A stretch of 64,000 nt of DNA from Enterovibrio gelatinilyticus. Its GTDB lineage: Bacteria > Pseudomonadota > Gammaproteobacteria > Enterobacterales > Vibrionaceae. The notes below the pieces were generated by a model, which was given only the letters and a program-made list of their open reading frames with translations, was not told where the DNA came from and searched no databases. The stretch is from assembly GCF_028683095.1 (NCBI RefSeq), contig NZ_JAJUBC010000031.1:1-64000 (forward strand). Direction: 5' to 3'. How positions within the stretch are numbered: position 1 is the first letter of the stretch; each line of letters starts with the position of its first letter. Of this stretch, positions 39,296-50,937 are shown in pieces. Made by a program: the position numbers and the translations under genes.

Positions 39296-40162
39296 TTACA
39301 CCGCAGCTGCACCGGAGACAATCTCCGAGAGCTCTTGTGTAATTGCAGTCTGACGGGCTTTGTTATACACCAGTTGCAGATCATCAATGATGTCACCTGC
39401 ATTATCTGTTGCAGCCTTCATCGCAACCATTCGCGCCGCTTGTTCGCACGCTAAGTTCTCAACCACACCTTGATAAACTTGCGATTCGACATAGCGAACC
39501 AACAAGGTATCTAGCAGCGGTTTTGGCTCGGGCTCATAGATATAATCCCAAGAGTGGCTGCGTTTCATTTCTTCGTCTTCTGACTTAGGCAAAGGCAGCA
39601 ATTGATCGATCACTGGTTCCTGCGTCATGGTGTTTACAAACTTGTTGTACACCAGATACAAGCGATCCAGTTGGCCTTCATCATATTTCTTCAGCATGAC
39701 GCCAACAGTACCAATCAAATCTTCAAGAGCAGGGTTATCACCCAGGCCTGAAGCTTGTGCTGATACTTGCGCACCGTAGCTGCTAAAGAATGCCGAAGCT
39801 TTAGAACCAATCAGGGCAGTATCAACTTCTGCACCGTTTTGCGTCCACTCCTGCATCCCATTGATAGCACGTTTGAACAAGTTAATGTTCAGGCCACCAC
39901 ACAGACCACGATCTGAAGATACGATGATGTAACCGACGCGCTTGGCTTCTCGCTCTTCCAGATATGGATGGCGATACTCTAATTTACCAAGGGCGACATG
40001 ACCGATCACTTTGCGCATAGTAGTCGCGTATGGACGGGAGGCTTCCATGGCGTCTTGCGAACGACGCATTTTAGAAGCGGCAACCATTTCCATCGCTTTG
40101 GTGATCTTCTGTGTGCTTTTCACACTTCCGATCTTGTTACGAATTTCTTTTGCGCCGGCCAT
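39296..40162 (-). CDS. atpG: ATP synthase F1 subunit gamma
   Basis: Rotating central shaft of F1. 288 residues with the long N-terminal helix [20 protein letters not shown], the [10 protein letters not shown] block and the C-terminal helix ending in EIVSGAAAV. Located between atpA and atpD. Confidence 0.96.
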   Translation of the reverse strand: MAGAKEIRNKIGSVKSTQKITKAMEMVAASKMRRSQDAMEASRPYATTMRKVIGHVALGKLEYRHPYLEEREAKRVGYIIVSSDRGLCGGLNINLFKRAINGMQEWTQNGAEVDTALIGSKASAFFSSYGAQVSAQASGLGDNPALEDLIGTVGVMLKKYDEGQLDRLYLVYNKFVNTMTQEPVIDQLLPLPKSEDEEMKRSHSWDYIYEPEPKPLLDTLLVRYVESQVYQGVVENLACEQAARMVAMKAATDNAGDIIDDLQLVYNKARQTAITQELSEIVSGAAAV

Positions 40163-40179
40163 CGTTACTCTCCGTTGTA

Positions 40180-40203
40180 AGAAGGCCGCAAAGGCGGCCT
40201 TCT
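40180..40203. other. Intercistronic hairpin between atpA and atpG
   Basis: A perfect 10-bp stem (AGAAGGCCGC and GCGGCCTTCT, loop AAAG) in the 46-base gap between atpA and atpG. There is no T run on the minus strand, so it is not a classical terminator; it may tune message stability or relative expression of atpA and atpG. Confidence 0.6.
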
Positions 40204-40208
40204 ACGCA

Positions 40209-41750
40209 TTACCAGGTTTGAGTTGCCTTGAAGTCTTCAACCAACTTAGTTAGTTGCGCTTCAATATCGCTGTTGTAATCGCCCTTCTCTTCGATCAGAG
40301 CAACCAGCTCGGCATACTGTGCCTTAGCATATGCAAGCAGAGCAGCTTCGAAATCAGCCAGCTTTTCCAGAGTAACGTCTGTCAAATAGCCTTTTTCTGC
40401 TGCAAAAATCACCACGCCTTGTTCAAAAACAGACATTGGTGCGTACTGCTTCTGCTTCATTAGCTCGGTCACTTTCTGGCCATGATCTAGCTGCTTCTTA
40501 GTAGCTTCATCAAGGTCAGAAGAGAACTGTGCGAATGCCGCCAGTTCACGGTACTGAGCCAATGCCGTACGGATACCACCAGACAATTTCTTAATGATCT
40601 TGGTCTGAGCAGAACCACCTACACGCGATACTGAAATACCTGGGTCAACCGCTGGACGAATACCAGAGTTGAACAGTTCAGATTGCAGGAAGATCTGACC
40701 ATCAGTGATCGAGATAACGTTGGTAGGTACGAACGCAGATACGTCACCCGCTTGGGTTTCGATGATAGGTAACGCAGTCAAAGAACCGGTTTTACCTGTC
40801 ACTTCACCATTGGTGAACTTTTCAACGTAGACAGCATTTACACGTGCTGCACGTTCTAGCAAACGCGAGTGAAGATAGAAAACATCACCTGGGAATGCTT
40901 CACGGCCTGGTGGACGACGCAACAATAGAGAAATCTGACGGTAAGCAACAGCTTGCTTAGACAAATCATCATATACGATTAGTGCATCTTCACCACGGTC
41001 ACGGAAGTACTCACCCATCGCACAACCTGCATAAGGAGCAAGGTATTGAAGTGCAGCAGCTTCAGACGCTGATGCCACAACAACGATGGTGTTTTTCAGT
41101 GCATCATGCTCTTCCAGTTTGCGAACCACGTTAGCAATGGTTGACGCTTTCTGGCCGATAGCCACGTAGATAGAGTAGATACCAGAGTTCTTCTGGTTAA
41201 TGATCGCATCGATAGCCATCGCAGTTTTACCTGTCTGGCGGTCACCGATGATCAGCTCACGCTGGCCACGGCCGATTGGGATCATAGCATCGACTGCTTT
41301 ATAACCAGTTTGTACCGGTTGGTCGACTGATTGACGAGCGATTACACCCGGTGCAATCACTTCTACAGGAGAAGTCAATTTCGCGTCGATTGGACCTTTA
41401 CCATCAATAGGCTCGCCGAGAGTATTCACGACACGACCTAATAGTTCAGGACCTACTGGCACTTCAAGAATGCGGCCAGTACCGGTCACTTTCATACCTT
41501 CCTGAAGGTCGGCATAAGGACCCATAACAACCGCACCTACAGAATCACGCTCAAGGTTAAGCGCGAGTGCAAAGCGGTTGCCAGGTAGTTCAATCATTTC
41601 CCCTTGCATAGCATCAGCAAGGCCATGGATGCGAATGATACCGTCACTGACTGACACGATGGTACCTTCGTTGCGTGCTTCACTTACAACGTTGAATTTT
41701 TCAATACGTTGTTTGATCAGATCGCTAATTTCCGTGGAATTAAGTTGCAT
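40209..41750 (-). CDS. atpA: ATP synthase F1 subunit alpha
   Basis: Non-catalytic nucleotide-binding subunit of F1. I start at the ATG at 41750 ([19 protein letters not shown]), which gives 513 residues, the same length as E. coli AtpA. Walker [12 protein letters not shown] is near residue 169, and the arginine-finger region [10 protein letters not shown] is present. It follows atpH by 16 bases. Confidence 0.97.
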   Translation of the reverse strand: MQLNSTEISDLIKQRIEKFNVVSEARNEGTIVSVSDGIIRIHGLADAMQGEMIELPGNRFALALNLERDSVGAVVMGPYADLQEGMKVTGTGRILEVPVGPELLGRVVNTLGEPIDGKGPIDAKLTSPVEVIAPGVIARQSVDQPVQTGYKAVDAMIPIGRGQRELIIGDRQTGKTAMAIDAIINQKNSGIYSIYVAIGQKASTIANVVRKLEEHDALKNTIVVVASASEAAALQYLAPYAGCAMGEYFRDRGEDALIVYDDLSKQAVAYRQISLLLRRPPGREAFPGDVFYLHSRLLERAARVNAVYVEKFTNGEVTGKTGSLTALPIIETQAGDVSAFVPTNVISITDGQIFLQSELFNSGIRPAVDPGISVSRVGGSAQTKIIKKLSGGIRTALAQYRELAAFAQFSSDLDEATKKQLDHGQKVTELMKQKQYAPMSVFEQGVVIFAAEKGYLTDVTLEKLADFEAALLAYAKAQYAELVALIEEKGDYNSDIEAQLTKLVEDFKATQTW

Positions 41751-41766
41751 GCTCCAATTCCCCAAA

Positions 41767-42300
41767 TCAAGACTGCAATGCATCGCTCAGACGGCGGATA
41801 CGACCGCTTACTGAGTTATCGATGACCAAGTCTCCAGCTCGAATCACAACCCCGGCAACCAGGGTCTCGTCTACACTACAGTTCAGCTTCACTTTGCGCT
41901 CAAGGCGGGCTTCAAGTTTACCGGCGATAGTATCCAGTTGCGCTTGATCAAGCGCGACAGCAGAAAAGACATCAACATCTATCTGCTTCTCATATTCTTG
42001 GCGAAGTGCCAAAAACTGGGTACATACATCTGGTAACGCTTTGAGGCGACCATTCTCAGCCATCACCTTAATCAGGTTTTGGCCAAGTTCATTGAGCTGT
42101 TCACCACACACTGAGACAAATATCTCTGTCAGCTTCTCAGCTGAATGCATACCACCGATGTAATCAACGATGGTTTCATTGCGGGCAACTTCTGCAGCAA
42201 ATGTCAGCATCTCAGACCATTGGTCTAATTCGCCTTTCTCTACTGCTAAATCGAAGGCTGCTTTAGCGTAGGGGCGTGCGATAGTTGTCAATTCAGACAT
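41767..42300 (-). CDS. atpH: ATP synthase F1 subunit delta
   Basis: Links F1 to the peripheral stalk. 177 residues, helical N-terminal domain starting [21 protein letters not shown] and the C-terminal conserved [15 protein letters not shown]. Standard place between atpF and atpA. Confidence 0.95.
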   Translation of the reverse strand: MSELTTIARPYAKAAFDLAVEKGELDQWSEMLTFAAEVARNETIVDYIGGMHSAEKLTEIFVSVCGEQLNELGQNLIKVMAENGRLKALPDVCTQFLALRQEYEKQIDVDVFSAVALDQAQLDTIAGKLEARLERKVKLNCSVDETLVAGVVIRAGDLVIDNSVSGRIRRLSDALQS

Positions 42301-42315
42301 TGCGGCCCCTCCTTC

Positions 42316-42786
42316 TTAAAGTTCTGCAGTGATTTTATCGAGAATATCTCTATGAGCAGACTCATCAATAGAGCGCTCCAGGATCTTCTCGGCACCGATC
42401 ACGGCCAGAGTTGCAACTTGTTTACGCAGTTCATCACGGGCACGGTTACGTTCAGCTTCGAGTTCAGCCTGTCCTTGGTTAAGGATATTTGCGCGTTCAG
42501 CAGTTGCTTCTTCGCGGGCTTGGTCGATAATTTGTGCTTTACGCTTGTTTGCCTGTTCGATGATCTCAGTTGCAGAGCGCTTTGCTTCTTTCAATTGATC
42601 GGAAGCATTCGCCTGGGCCAAGTTCAGGTCTTTTGCAGCACGTTCAGCTGCTGCTAGACCGTCAGCAATTTTCTTCTGACGCTCTTCAATCGCTTGCATG
42701 ATTGGTGGCCATACATATTTCATGCAGAACACAACAAACATAAAAAACGCGATTGCCTGACCAAACAGAGTTGCGTTTATATTCAC
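42316..42786 (-). CDS. atpF: ATP synthase Fo subunit b
   Basis: Peripheral stalk subunit. 156 residues: an N-terminal membrane segment (about 6-26, [20 protein letters not shown]) and a long charged, Ala/Glu/Lys/Arg-rich helix that dimerises as a right-handed coiled coil. Same length as E. coli AtpF. Confidence 0.96.
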   Translation of the reverse strand: MNINATLFGQAIAFFMFVVFCMKYVWPPIMQAIEERQKKIADGLAAAERAAKDLNLAQANASDQLKEAKRSATEIIEQANKRKAQIIDQAREEATAERANILNQGQAELEAERNRARDELRKQVATLAVIGAEKILERSIDESAHRDILDKITAEL

Positions 42787-42833
42787 AACAGCGACTCCTC
42801 ACTAGTTAGCTATACAGGATCCGTTCAGCTAAA

Positions 42834-43118
<285 letters not shown>

Positions 43119-43160
43119 TTATATGCCGGAAGGTCGAACAAAGTTGCTTACTAAAACGTA

Positions 43161-43967
<807 letters not shown>

Positions 43968-43972
43968 TCATC

Positions 43973-44362
43973 CTATTTGTTGTTGTTAATGAATAAAACT
44001 GGCGCAAGGATATTAATTCCAAGTACCAGCAAATAGGTCAGTTTGAGGGGAACAAGTTCCACCTCGGCATACAGGTAAACAACGGAAAATAAAACGACGG
44101 TCAGTAGAATTTTGAGCACTTCACCGCTGTAGAATGATGCTACAACCAGCTTGGCCGCTCTTGCTCCACTAAATAGGAATGCACACAATGCAAAGGCTGC
44201 GTTGGCTACCACAAAGATGCCACCGCCTATGAGTGCGGAAATTCCCCAGTCGACATTGATGGTGGTCACCATCAAGATTGCCGTTGCTAACACGACGCAC
44301 ACCTGTAACAGCAGCAACCTTTTCGCAAGCTTGCGACCTGGTCGCGTGAGCGTCGATACCAT
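43973..44362 (-). CDS. atpI: ATP synthase protein I
   Basis: Small membrane protein thought to help c-ring assembly and Mg2+ supply. I start at the ATG at 44362 (MVSTLTRPGRKLAKRLLLLQV), giving 129 residues and four hydrophobic segments. First gene of the atp operon, 8 bases before atpB. Confidence 0.92.
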   Translation of the reverse strand: MVSTLTRPGRKLAKRLLLLQVCVVLATAILMVTTINVDWGISALIGGGIFVVANAAFALCAFLFSGARAAKLVVASFYSGEVLKILLTVVLFSVVYLYAEVELVPLKLTYLLVLGINILAPVLFINNNK

Positions 44363-44421
44363 GTATTCGTTCCTCGATTCCTTTCCTCTTAGCACCTTCG
44401 TCGTGCTGGGAAAACTGCGAA

Positions 44422-44449
44422 AATTATACGGGTCACCCTTTTGAATGCA
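44422..44449 (-). promoter_or_regulatory. Candidate atp operon promoter
   Basis: On the minus strand: TTGCAT (44444-44449), 16-base spacer, TATAAT (44422-44427), about 60 bases before the atpI start. Strong -10, fair -35. Confidence 0.7.
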
Positions 44450-44542
44450 ATCTCATGACAGCAAAAAGAGAGGCTAAATTTTACAACAGGGTAACCTGAT
44501 CACAGTAAGCAAAAATATGTAACAAAAACCCAACGCGTTACG

Positions 44543-45436
44543 TCACAATTTCTCTTCGAGAATTGCAAGGATTTGCATAAGTTTTTCGTTTTGATCAAAG
44601 TTGATAACGAGTTTACCGCTACCACTTTTTCCTTGAGACAAAGAAACCTTAGTTCCAAGCCTATCTGACAGCCTATCTTGCAAAGCGACAAAATCATCAG
44701 ATAACGGCTCAGATGCCTTTTCTATCTCAGGGGTCAGTAATTTCTTCACCAGCGCTTCGGTTTGTCGCACTGTGAGCTTTTTATTTACAGACACTAACGC
44801 CGCTTCGATTTGAGCTTCACCTTCCAGTGACAGCAATGCACGAGCATGCCCCATTTCGAGTTGGCGTCCCAGCAACAATTTTTTTACACCGACTTCCAAT
44901 CCGTTCAATCGCAGTAGGTTACTGATCGTTGTACGGGATTTACCGAGCGCTTCAGCCAATTGTTGATGCGTTAACGTAAAATCTTGGATTAACCGATTAA
45001 GTGCTTCAGCTTCTTCCATCGCGTTGAGATCTTCACGCTGGATATTCTCAATCAATGCAATGGCACTGGCTGCTTTGTCGTTAAGCTCACGAACCAAACA
45101 AGGGACATGAGTAAGCCCTGCAAGTTTAGCGGCACGAAAACGACGCTCTCCCGCAATAATCTCATATTGCTGGTTATCGAGTTGTCGCACGACCAGCGGC
45201 TGAATAATGCCTTGCGCTTTGATGGACTCAGCAAGCTCGTCAAGGGCTTCCGGCGCCATATCTTGACGTGGCTGATAAATCCCAGGACGCAACGCACTGA
45301 GAGACAAGTGCTGTAACTCACTGTTATTAACAGCTTCACGGGTATCAATATTGAGATCAACACGCGCCTGTGCTTTTGCACTGGTCGCAAGAAGAGCATC
45401 GAGCCCTTTGCCCAATCCACGTTTCGTCGCGTTCAT
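44543..45436 (-). CDS. parB: Chromosome-partitioning protein ParB
   Basis: CTP-dependent DNA clamp that loads at parS and partners ParA in moving the origin. The 297 residues include the ParB N-domain with the CTP-binding GERRFRAAKLAG motif, a helix-turn-helix (LTHQQLAEALGKSRTTISNLL) and a C-terminal dimerisation domain. It is 9 bases after parA. Candidate parS sites occur at 58249, 58870, 62356 and 62742 in this window. Confidence 0.96.
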   Translation of the reverse strand: MNATKRGLGKGLDALLATSAKAQARVDLNIDTREAVNNSELQHLSLSALRPGIYQPRQDMAPEALDELAESIKAQGIIQPLVVRQLDNQQYEIIAGERRFRAAKLAGLTHVPCLVRELNDKAASAIALIENIQREDLNAMEEAEALNRLIQDFTLTHQQLAEALGKSRTTISNLLRLNGLEVGVKKLLLGRQLEMGHARALLSLEGEAQIEAALVSVNKKLTVRQTEALVKKLLTPEIEKASEPLSDDFVALQDRLSDRLGTKVSLSQGKSGSGKLVINFDQNEKLMQILAILEEKL

Positions 45437-45445
45437 TAAATTTCC

Positions 45446-46246
45446 TTAAGACGCATTGGCAATATCAGCAGCTTGCTTGGCTTGCTCTTCACGGCGTAAC
45501 ATTTCTCCTGCCAACGCTAAGTACGACTTCGCTCCACTGGAGTACTTGTCGTAGTACATAGCAGGCTTGCCATGGCTTGGTGCTTCAGCAAGACGAACGT
45601 TGCGAGGGATAACAGTGCGATACACCTTATCACCAAAATGTTTCTTAATCTGATCTGATACTTCGGTGGCAAGTCGATTACGAGGATCGTACATGGTTCG
45701 AAGTAATCCTTCTACATGCAAGTCTGCGTTAACAACACCGGCAAGCTTACTGATGGTGTCCATCAATGCGGTAAGCCCTTCCAATGCGAAATACTCGCAC
45801 TGCATAGGAACCAACACTGAGTTTGCGGCCGTCATGGCGTTGATTGTAAGAAGGTTAAGAGAAGGGGGACAATCAATGAAGATGAAATCATAGTTTTCAC
45901 GAACGTCAGCGAGTGCATTTCGTAACCTGACTTCACGGGCAAACACTTCCATGAGTTTAATTTCAGCAGCAGTCACATCGCCATTCGCAGCGATAAGGTG
46001 GTACCCACCTGTTGTTTCCGTGACAACGACATCATTAAACGGCGTTTCTTCCACCAACAACTCATATGCCGTAGCGTGGACATCATATTTATCCACACCA
46101 CTGGCCATGGTGGCATTACCTTGTGGATCAAGGTCTATAACAAGCACCTTACGCTGTGTCGCCGCTAACGACGCAGCCAAATTAATACAGGTCGTTGTTT
46201 TACCAACGCCCCCTTTTTGGTTTGCTATTGCTATGACTTTTCCCAC
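45446..46246 (-). CDS. parA: Chromosome-partitioning ATPase ParA (Soj)
   Basis: Deviant Walker-A ATPase that drives ParB-origin complexes. 266 residues with KGGVGKTT at residues 10-17, DLDPQGNAT and the FIDCPPSLNLLT Walker B region. No N-terminal DNA-binding extension is present, so it is the chromosomal Soj type. Co-transcribed with rsmG and parB. Confidence 0.96.
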   Translation of the reverse strand: MGKVIAIANQKGGVGKTTTCINLAASLAATQRKVLVIDLDPQGNATMASGVDKYDVHATAYELLVEETPFNDVVVTETTGGYHLIAANGDVTAAEIKLMEVFAREVRLRNALADVRENYDFIFIDCPPSLNLLTINAMTAANSVLVPMQCEYFALEGLTALMDTISKLAGVVNADLHVEGLLRTMYDPRNRLATEVSDQIKKHFGDKVYRTVIPRNVRLAEAPSHGKPAMYYDKYSSGAKSYLALAGEMLRREEQAKQAADIANAS

Positions 46247-46268
46247 AAGTAGACCTCGTCGAGTGATC

Positions 46269-46883
46269 CTATCTAGCCAAGATTACTAGATGACGTTGTC
46301 CTTCCAATCCGGGAACAGTCAAAGGTTTGATACCGGTCACAGAACAATCTGATGGAAGTTCATCAATCTCGACCTGATCAACTTGCCCTTTGAGTGCAAG
46401 GAAGTGTCCGTGCTCTGCGGGTAGGTGATGACACCAGTTCACCATATCACTCATAGAGGCAAATGCACGGCTCAATACACCGTCAAATCCCACCTCTGGC
46501 TGAAAGTCTTCGACACGGCTTTGTACCGCCGTCACGTTATCAATTTTTAGCTCATGAACAACCTGACGAATGAAACGAATACGTTTGCCCAAACTATCTA
46601 GCAAGGTAAACGATTTGTCTGGGTTGATGATAGCCAAAGGAACACCAGGCAAACCAGGGCCAGTTCCAACATCAATGAAGGTAGATCCTTCTAGGTGCTG
46701 GCTAACCACAATGCTGTCCATAATATGCTTAATGATCATCTCTTTAGGATCACGCACAGAGGTCAGATTATAAGCTTTATTCCACTTATGGAGCATCTCA
46801 ACATAACCAATCAACTGGTCTTGTTGGTGTGCAGGGATATCCATCCCTGCTTGTTCAATCAGTTTAGAAAGTTGTTGTTTCAC
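46269..46883 (-). CDS. rsmG: 16S rRNA (guanine(527)-N7)-methyltransferase
   Basis: Methylates G527 of 16S rRNA. 204 residues with SAM motif [17 protein letters not shown] and a conserved N-terminal helical region. It is 6 bases after mnmG and 22 bases before parA; the order mnmG-rsmG-parA-parB is the classic origin arrangement. Confidence 0.96.
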   Translation of the reverse strand: MKQQLSKLIEQAGMDIPAHQQDQLIGYVEMLHKWNKAYNLTSVRDPKEMIIKHIMDSIVVSQHLEGSTFIDVGTGPGLPGVPLAIINPDKSFTLLDSLGKRIRFIRQVVHELKIDNVTAVQSRVEDFQPEVGFDGVLSRAFASMSDMVNWCHHLPAEHGHFLALKGQVDQVEIDELPSDCSVTGIKPLTVPGLEGQRHLVILAR

Positions 46884-46889
46884 AGAAAA

Positions 46890-48779
46890 TCAGGCTCCCT
46901 TTTTGAGCATGCCTTGTTTTTTCAGGTGGACCAGCAAGATAGAAATTGCCGCCGGTGTAATACCTGAAATACGTGACGCTTTGCCGACAGTTTCAGGACG
47001 AGCGTCCTGCAATTTAGCGACCACTTCGTTAGACAACCCTTTGATTTGTCGATAATTCAAATCAATAGGGAGAGAGGTATTCTCATGACGAACAGACTTT
47101 TCAATCTCGTCTTTTTGACGATTGATATAGCCTTCGTACTTAATTTGAGTTTCTACTTGTTCACGCGCTTGTTGGTCGTCATGTGCTGGGCCAAATACTG
47201 GATTTAACACCAGTTGGTCGTACGTAACTTCAGGACGACGTAAGAGCTCTTCACCATTCGCTTCACGCGCTAACGGCGCTTTAAGGATCTGGTTAAGCGC
47301 TTGCGCATGCTCAGAAGTTGGATGGATCCAAGTGCCACGAAGACGTTGAGCTTCTTGTTCCATGTTTTCCAATTTCTGATTGAAACGTGCCCAACGCTCA
47401 TCATCCACCAAACCGAGTTGACGGCCGGTTTCGGTCAAGCGTAAATCGGCATTGTCTTCACGCAGTAGCAAACGATATTCCGCACGAGAAGTGAACATGC
47501 GGTAAGGTTCTTTGGTTCCCATGGTCGACAAATCATCAATCAAAACACCCATGTAAGCCTGATCACGGCGTGGACACCAACCTTCCTTATCCTGAGCAAA
47601 CAACGCGGCATTAGCGCCAGCAAGTAAGCCTTGTGCTGCAGCTTCTTCGTAGCCTGTTGTGCCATTGATTTGGCCGGCAAAGAATAAGCCTTTGATAAAT
47701 TTGGTTTCGAACGTTTGTTTGAGATCACGTGGATCGAAGAAATCATATTCGATCGCATAACCAGGACGGATCACGCGCGCATTTTCAAAACCCTTGATCG
47801 AATGAATGATCCCCATTTGCACATCAAAAGGCAGGCTGGTGGAGATCCCATTAGGGTATAGCTCGTGTGTGGTTAAGCCTTCTGGTTCTACAAAGATTTG
47901 GTGTTTATCTTTGTCCGCAAAGCGCATTACTTTGTCTTCAATCGATGGGCAATAACGCGGACCAATCCCCTCAATGACACCAGAGTACATAGGGCTGCGA
48001 TCCAAGTTATTGCGAATCACATCATGCGTTTTTTCATTGGTGTAGGTGATATAGCATGGCACCTGACGCGGGTGATCAGCGGAATTTCCCATGTAGGAAA
48101 ATACTGGTCGAGGTGTATCGCCATGCTGCGTTTCCATCACACTAAAATCGACAGTGCGGGCATCAATGCGAGGCGGAGTACCCGTTTTTAAGCGATCAAC
48201 TCGAAACGGCAGTTCACGAAGACGATCCGCCAATGCGATGGACGGTGGATCACCAGCTCGCCCACCTGAATAATTCTCTAAACCAATATGGATTTTTCCG
48301 CCAAGGAAGGTTCCTACGGTCAATACCACTGATTTTGCACGAAATTTAAGGCCCATTTCTGTCACAACACCTGTGACTTGATCTTGATCCACGATCAAAT
48401 CAATCACAGCTTGTTGAAATAACATCAGATTGGGTTGGTTTTCCAATGTTTCACGCACTGCGGCTTTGTACAAAGCTCGATCCGCCTGAGCACGTGTTGC
48501 ACGTACGGCAGGGCCTTTGGATGCATTGAGCGTTCTAAATTGGATCCCACCTTTGTCAATTGCACGTGCCATTAGGCCACCAAGTGCATCGACTTCTTTC
48601 ACCAGATGTCCTTTTCCGATCCCGCCAATAGCTGGGTTGCATGACATTTGCCCCAATGTATCGATGTTATGTGTCAGCAGAAGGGTTTGTTGACCCATAC
48701 GTGCAGCAGCCAATGCGGCTTCCGTACCTGCATGACCACCACCAACAACGATGACATCAAAGTTATCCTGGTAAAACAT
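46890..48779 (-). CDS. mnmG: tRNA uridine-5-carboxymethylaminomethyl modification enzyme MnmG (GidA)
   Basis: FAD-dependent partner of MnmE in making cmnm5U34 in tRNAs. The 629 residues carry the FAD motif [19 protein letters not shown] at the N-terminus, the [17 protein letters not shown] block, the two conserved Cys regions and a C-terminal helical domain. Same length as E. coli MnmG. It borders oriC, and transcription away from oriC is co-directional with replication. Confidence 0.97.
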   Translation of the reverse strand: MFYQDNFDVIVVGGGHAGTEAALAAARMGQQTLLLTHNIDTLGQMSCNPAIGGIGKGHLVKEVDALGGLMARAIDKGGIQFRTLNASKGPAVRATRAQADRALYKAAVRETLENQPNLMLFQQAVIDLIVDQDQVTGVVTEMGLKFRAKSVVLTVGTFLGGKIHIGLENYSGGRAGDPPSIALADRLRELPFRVDRLKTGTPPRIDARTVDFSVMETQHGDTPRPVFSYMGNSADHPRQVPCYITYTNEKTHDVIRNNLDRSPMYSGVIEGIGPRYCPSIEDKVMRFADKDKHQIFVEPEGLTTHELYPNGISTSLPFDVQMGIIHSIKGFENARVIRPGYAIEYDFFDPRDLKQTFETKFIKGLFFAGQINGTTGYEEAAAQGLLAGANAALFAQDKEGWCPRRDQAYMGVLIDDLSTMGTKEPYRMFTSRAEYRLLLREDNADLRLTETGRQLGLVDDERWARFNQKLENMEQEAQRLRGTWIHPTSEHAQALNQILKAPLAREANGEELLRRPEVTYDQLVLNPVFGPAHDDQQAREQVETQIKYEGYINRQKDEIEKSVRHENTSLPIDLNYRQIKGLSNEVVAKLQDARPETVGKASRISGITPAAISILLVHLKKQGMLKKGA

Positions 48780-48869
48780 GGTGTGACCTCAAAAAGGAAT
48801 GGTTGATTGGAGTATTTCGAAAAAGAGGATCATTCTACCGCTTTTCAAGAAAAGTGAGAACCAAAAGTG

Positions 48870-49150
48870 TGATCTTTGATCGAGTGGGAAGCTCTTAAAT
48901 ATATATAAAGATCTTTATATAGATCTTTGTATTGATCATTATTAAGGAAGCCGATCTCTGTGGATAACTGATAAATGATCAACATGATCATTCAGTTAAG
49001 GAGGATCGTTAGTTGTGCGTGAGCTTGGATCAAGTGCTGTACTAGCTGGGATCAAAATGGCTAGTTATTCACAGGGTGGTCAGAGCGATAAAGTTGTTAT
49101 TGGGATAACTATAGGTTGATCACCGTTTAGATCTATAGTTATCCACAATG
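48870..49150. other. oriC: Chromosomal replication origin, oriC
   Basis: The gene-free region 48780-49195 between mnmG and mioC has all the marks of oriC. An A/T-rich unwinding element with GATCT-led 13-mers lies at about 48903-48945. Exact DnaA boxes occur at 48959-48967 (TGTGGATAA, R1-like), 49065-49073 (TTATTCACA) and 49139-49147 (TTATCCACA, R4-like), and a weaker one (TTATCCCAA on the minus strand) near 49099-49107. I count 13 GATC sites from 48871 to 49133, where about one would be expected by chance, so Dam/SeqA control is likely. Confidence 0.95.
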
Positions 49151-49195
49151 CGAATATCACAAAACGGAATAAAATTTACTCTTTATTTAGCCATT

Positions 49196-49642
49196 TTATT
49201 CACAGATTTGGTTTTTGTTCTGGGATAACCATGTTTCTGCCGGTTCTTCTGGCAGTGGATTGGACAGGATGTCGATTTCAAGTCGTGCGATAATTTGCTC
49301 TGCACCGAGCTCTTTAAGTAGCGAATCTGCATTGCGTCCTGCACCACAAAAAGTGTCATAACTAGAATCACCAATCCCAATAACCGCATATTTTAACCCT
49401 GAAAGATCGGGCTTTTGGAGGGTTAAGGCATCCATTAGACTTTGCAGATTGTCTGGGTAGTCACCAGCGCCATGCGTGGAGGTGATTAGTAACAAGCGCT
49501 TACATCCAGTAACATCGGAAAGTTCAGCTTCATTGATGACCTTGACGGTGATGCCCTGTTGTTCAAGCAAATCGGCTAAATGATCGCCTACATATTCAGT
49601 GCCACCGAGCGTGCTTCCTGTGATCAGGGTTATTTCACTCAT
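49196..49642 (-). CDS. mioC: FMN-binding flavodoxin-like protein MioC
   Basis: A 148-residue flavodoxin-fold protein. The FMN-phosphate loop TGSTLGGTEYV is at the N-terminus, followed by STHGAGDYPDN and GIGDSSYDTFCGAG. I start at the ATG at 49642; the longer frame runs into the next gene's region. E. coli MioC helps biotin synthase in vitro, and mioC transcription passes into oriC; here also it is transcribed toward oriC. Confidence 0.93.
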   Translation of the reverse strand: MSEITLITGSTLGGTEYVGDHLADLLEQQGITVKVINEAELSDVTGCKRLLLITSTHGAGDYPDNLQSLMDALTLQKPDLSGLKYAVIGIGDSSYDTFCGAGRNADSLLKELGAEQIIARLEIDILSNPLPEEPAETWLSQNKNQICE

Positions 49643-49709
49643 ATACAATTCTCGAAACCAGTGTAGATACGGGCTGTTAGTATTGAAGTGAGCGGTTGGG
49701 CAAGTCAAG

Positions 49710-50837
49710 TCAGCTTGGTTGACAGAATTCGTCTCTATAGAGGGTATGGTTACCTTGCGGGGAGAGTGTATGTATTTTGTTTTTGCCGCGTTTCTTGGCA
49801 TTGTTGACAGCGACCAGTGCCGTGTCGATCAATTGATAGCCCGCTAAACAGCTTTCATTTGACGTGGTCACACCAAAGCTTGCTGTGCGCTTTACTGCCG
49901 TATTATCGAGTAGAACGACACTGCGGCTTATTGCTGTTTTGAGTTGTTCTGCAGTGTGAAGCGCTTCACTGGAAGAGGTATTTCCGAGCAGCACGATAAA
50001 AGTATCTGCATGCATTCTTCCCAATATCGCCGTTTTTGACAGATTTTCTCTTAATAGTGTCGCGATATGGATCAATACCTGATCCCCGGTCGTTCGCCCA
50101 TGCATCTCATTGATTTGTCGAAAGCCATCTATGTTTAGAGCGATAACCGAAAGGGCGTTTTTTTTTCGTTGTTCTCGAAAAAATATGTCGTCTGCTTGTT
50201 TGTAAATATTTTGGCTATTGGCGGTTTCAGTGAGGAGATCCTCATGAACCAACTTGCGAGATGACTCATCTATCTTGTGTAAATCAATAAGATAGAAGTC
50301 TGTTAATGCCACTGAAGCCATGACAAGTACCAATATCACACACAGATAGGCAGCACGAGCATCTGCATCAGTCATGGATAGGATAGGGTCGGTTGAAGGT
50401 ACTGTTTTTGCCAAAAACAGCAAAATAATAGCGATTAATGATAAACCGTAGCGTGGAAGCCGATCGCTCGGATCGAACACCAAAACAACAGCGGTAGGTA
50501 CCACCAGCAACAAAAGCTCAGTTTCAAAATTGTCAGAAAGCACAAAAAGAGGCAGCGTAAATTGTTGAAGGAAAAAGACAATGAACACCCAATACTTGGC
50601 GAGCCTTAGCATTCCCTCGCGCGTGAGCATAAAAGTAATAAAGTAGAGAAATGCGTAAAGACCATTAAGTAATGCCGACGTTTCGTTGCCGAATGCAAAA
50701 GCAAACAAGGCTGAAAACAACAAAGTACCGCCCGCACATAAACCCGCCAAGAGGTTAACCATGCGCAAGTGATGGACTTGAAGTTTATCGCAACGTGCTA
50801 TCCCCAGATTGAGAATAGGATTTAGGCTATTAATCAT
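49710..50837 (-). CDS. Membrane protein with a degenerate GGDEF domain
   Basis: A 375-residue protein with about six membrane segments in residues 25-195 and a C-terminal GGDEF-fold domain (about 205-370). The domain keeps the fold (ALNIDGFRQINEMHG, TTGDQVLIHIA, TASFGVTTS) but the signature GGDEF reads HADTF, and the metal/GTP motif is also altered (DGFRQIN, MHGRTTGDQ). It is therefore probably not a cyclase; it could bind c-di-GMP or GTP, or be purely structural. It sits between mioC and mnmE, where E. coli and V. cholerae have no such gene as far as I recall. Confidence 0.85.
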   Translation of the reverse strand: MINSLNPILNLGIARCDKLQVHHLRMVNLLAGLCAGGTLLFSALFAFAFGNETSALLNGLYAFLYFITFMLTREGMLRLAKYWVFIVFFLQQFTLPLFVLSDNFETELLLLVVPTAVVLVFDPSDRLPRYGLSLIAIILLFLAKTVPSTDPILSMTDADARAAYLCVILVLVMASVALTDFYLIDLHKIDESSRKLVHEDLLTETANSQNIYKQADDIFFREQRKKNALSVIALNIDGFRQINEMHGRTTGDQVLIHIATLLRENLSKTAILGRMHADTFIVLLGNTSSSEALHTAEQLKTAISRSVVLLDNTAVKRTASFGVTTSNESCLAGYQLIDTALVAVNNAKKRGKNKIHTLSPQGNHTLYRDEFCQPS

Positions 50838-50903
50838 CTAATGGCTTGAATAAAGGTTGGATAGCCATAAGTGTAGCAAATGAAAAATGAAGCGTGATGG
50901 CAT

Positions 50904-50930
50904 AAAAAAAGCTGCCGAGTGGCAGCTTTT
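50904..50930 (-). terminator. Terminator after mnmE
   Basis: Arms AAAAGCTGCC and GGCAGCTTTT around GAGT; the minus-strand reading ends in seven T. Confidence 0.88.
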
Positions 50931-50937
50931 AGAGGGA

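Noticed and set aside
46869-46888. parS-like TGTTTCAC at the rsmG start
   Set aside because: Only the left half matches; the right half diverges at four or more positions.
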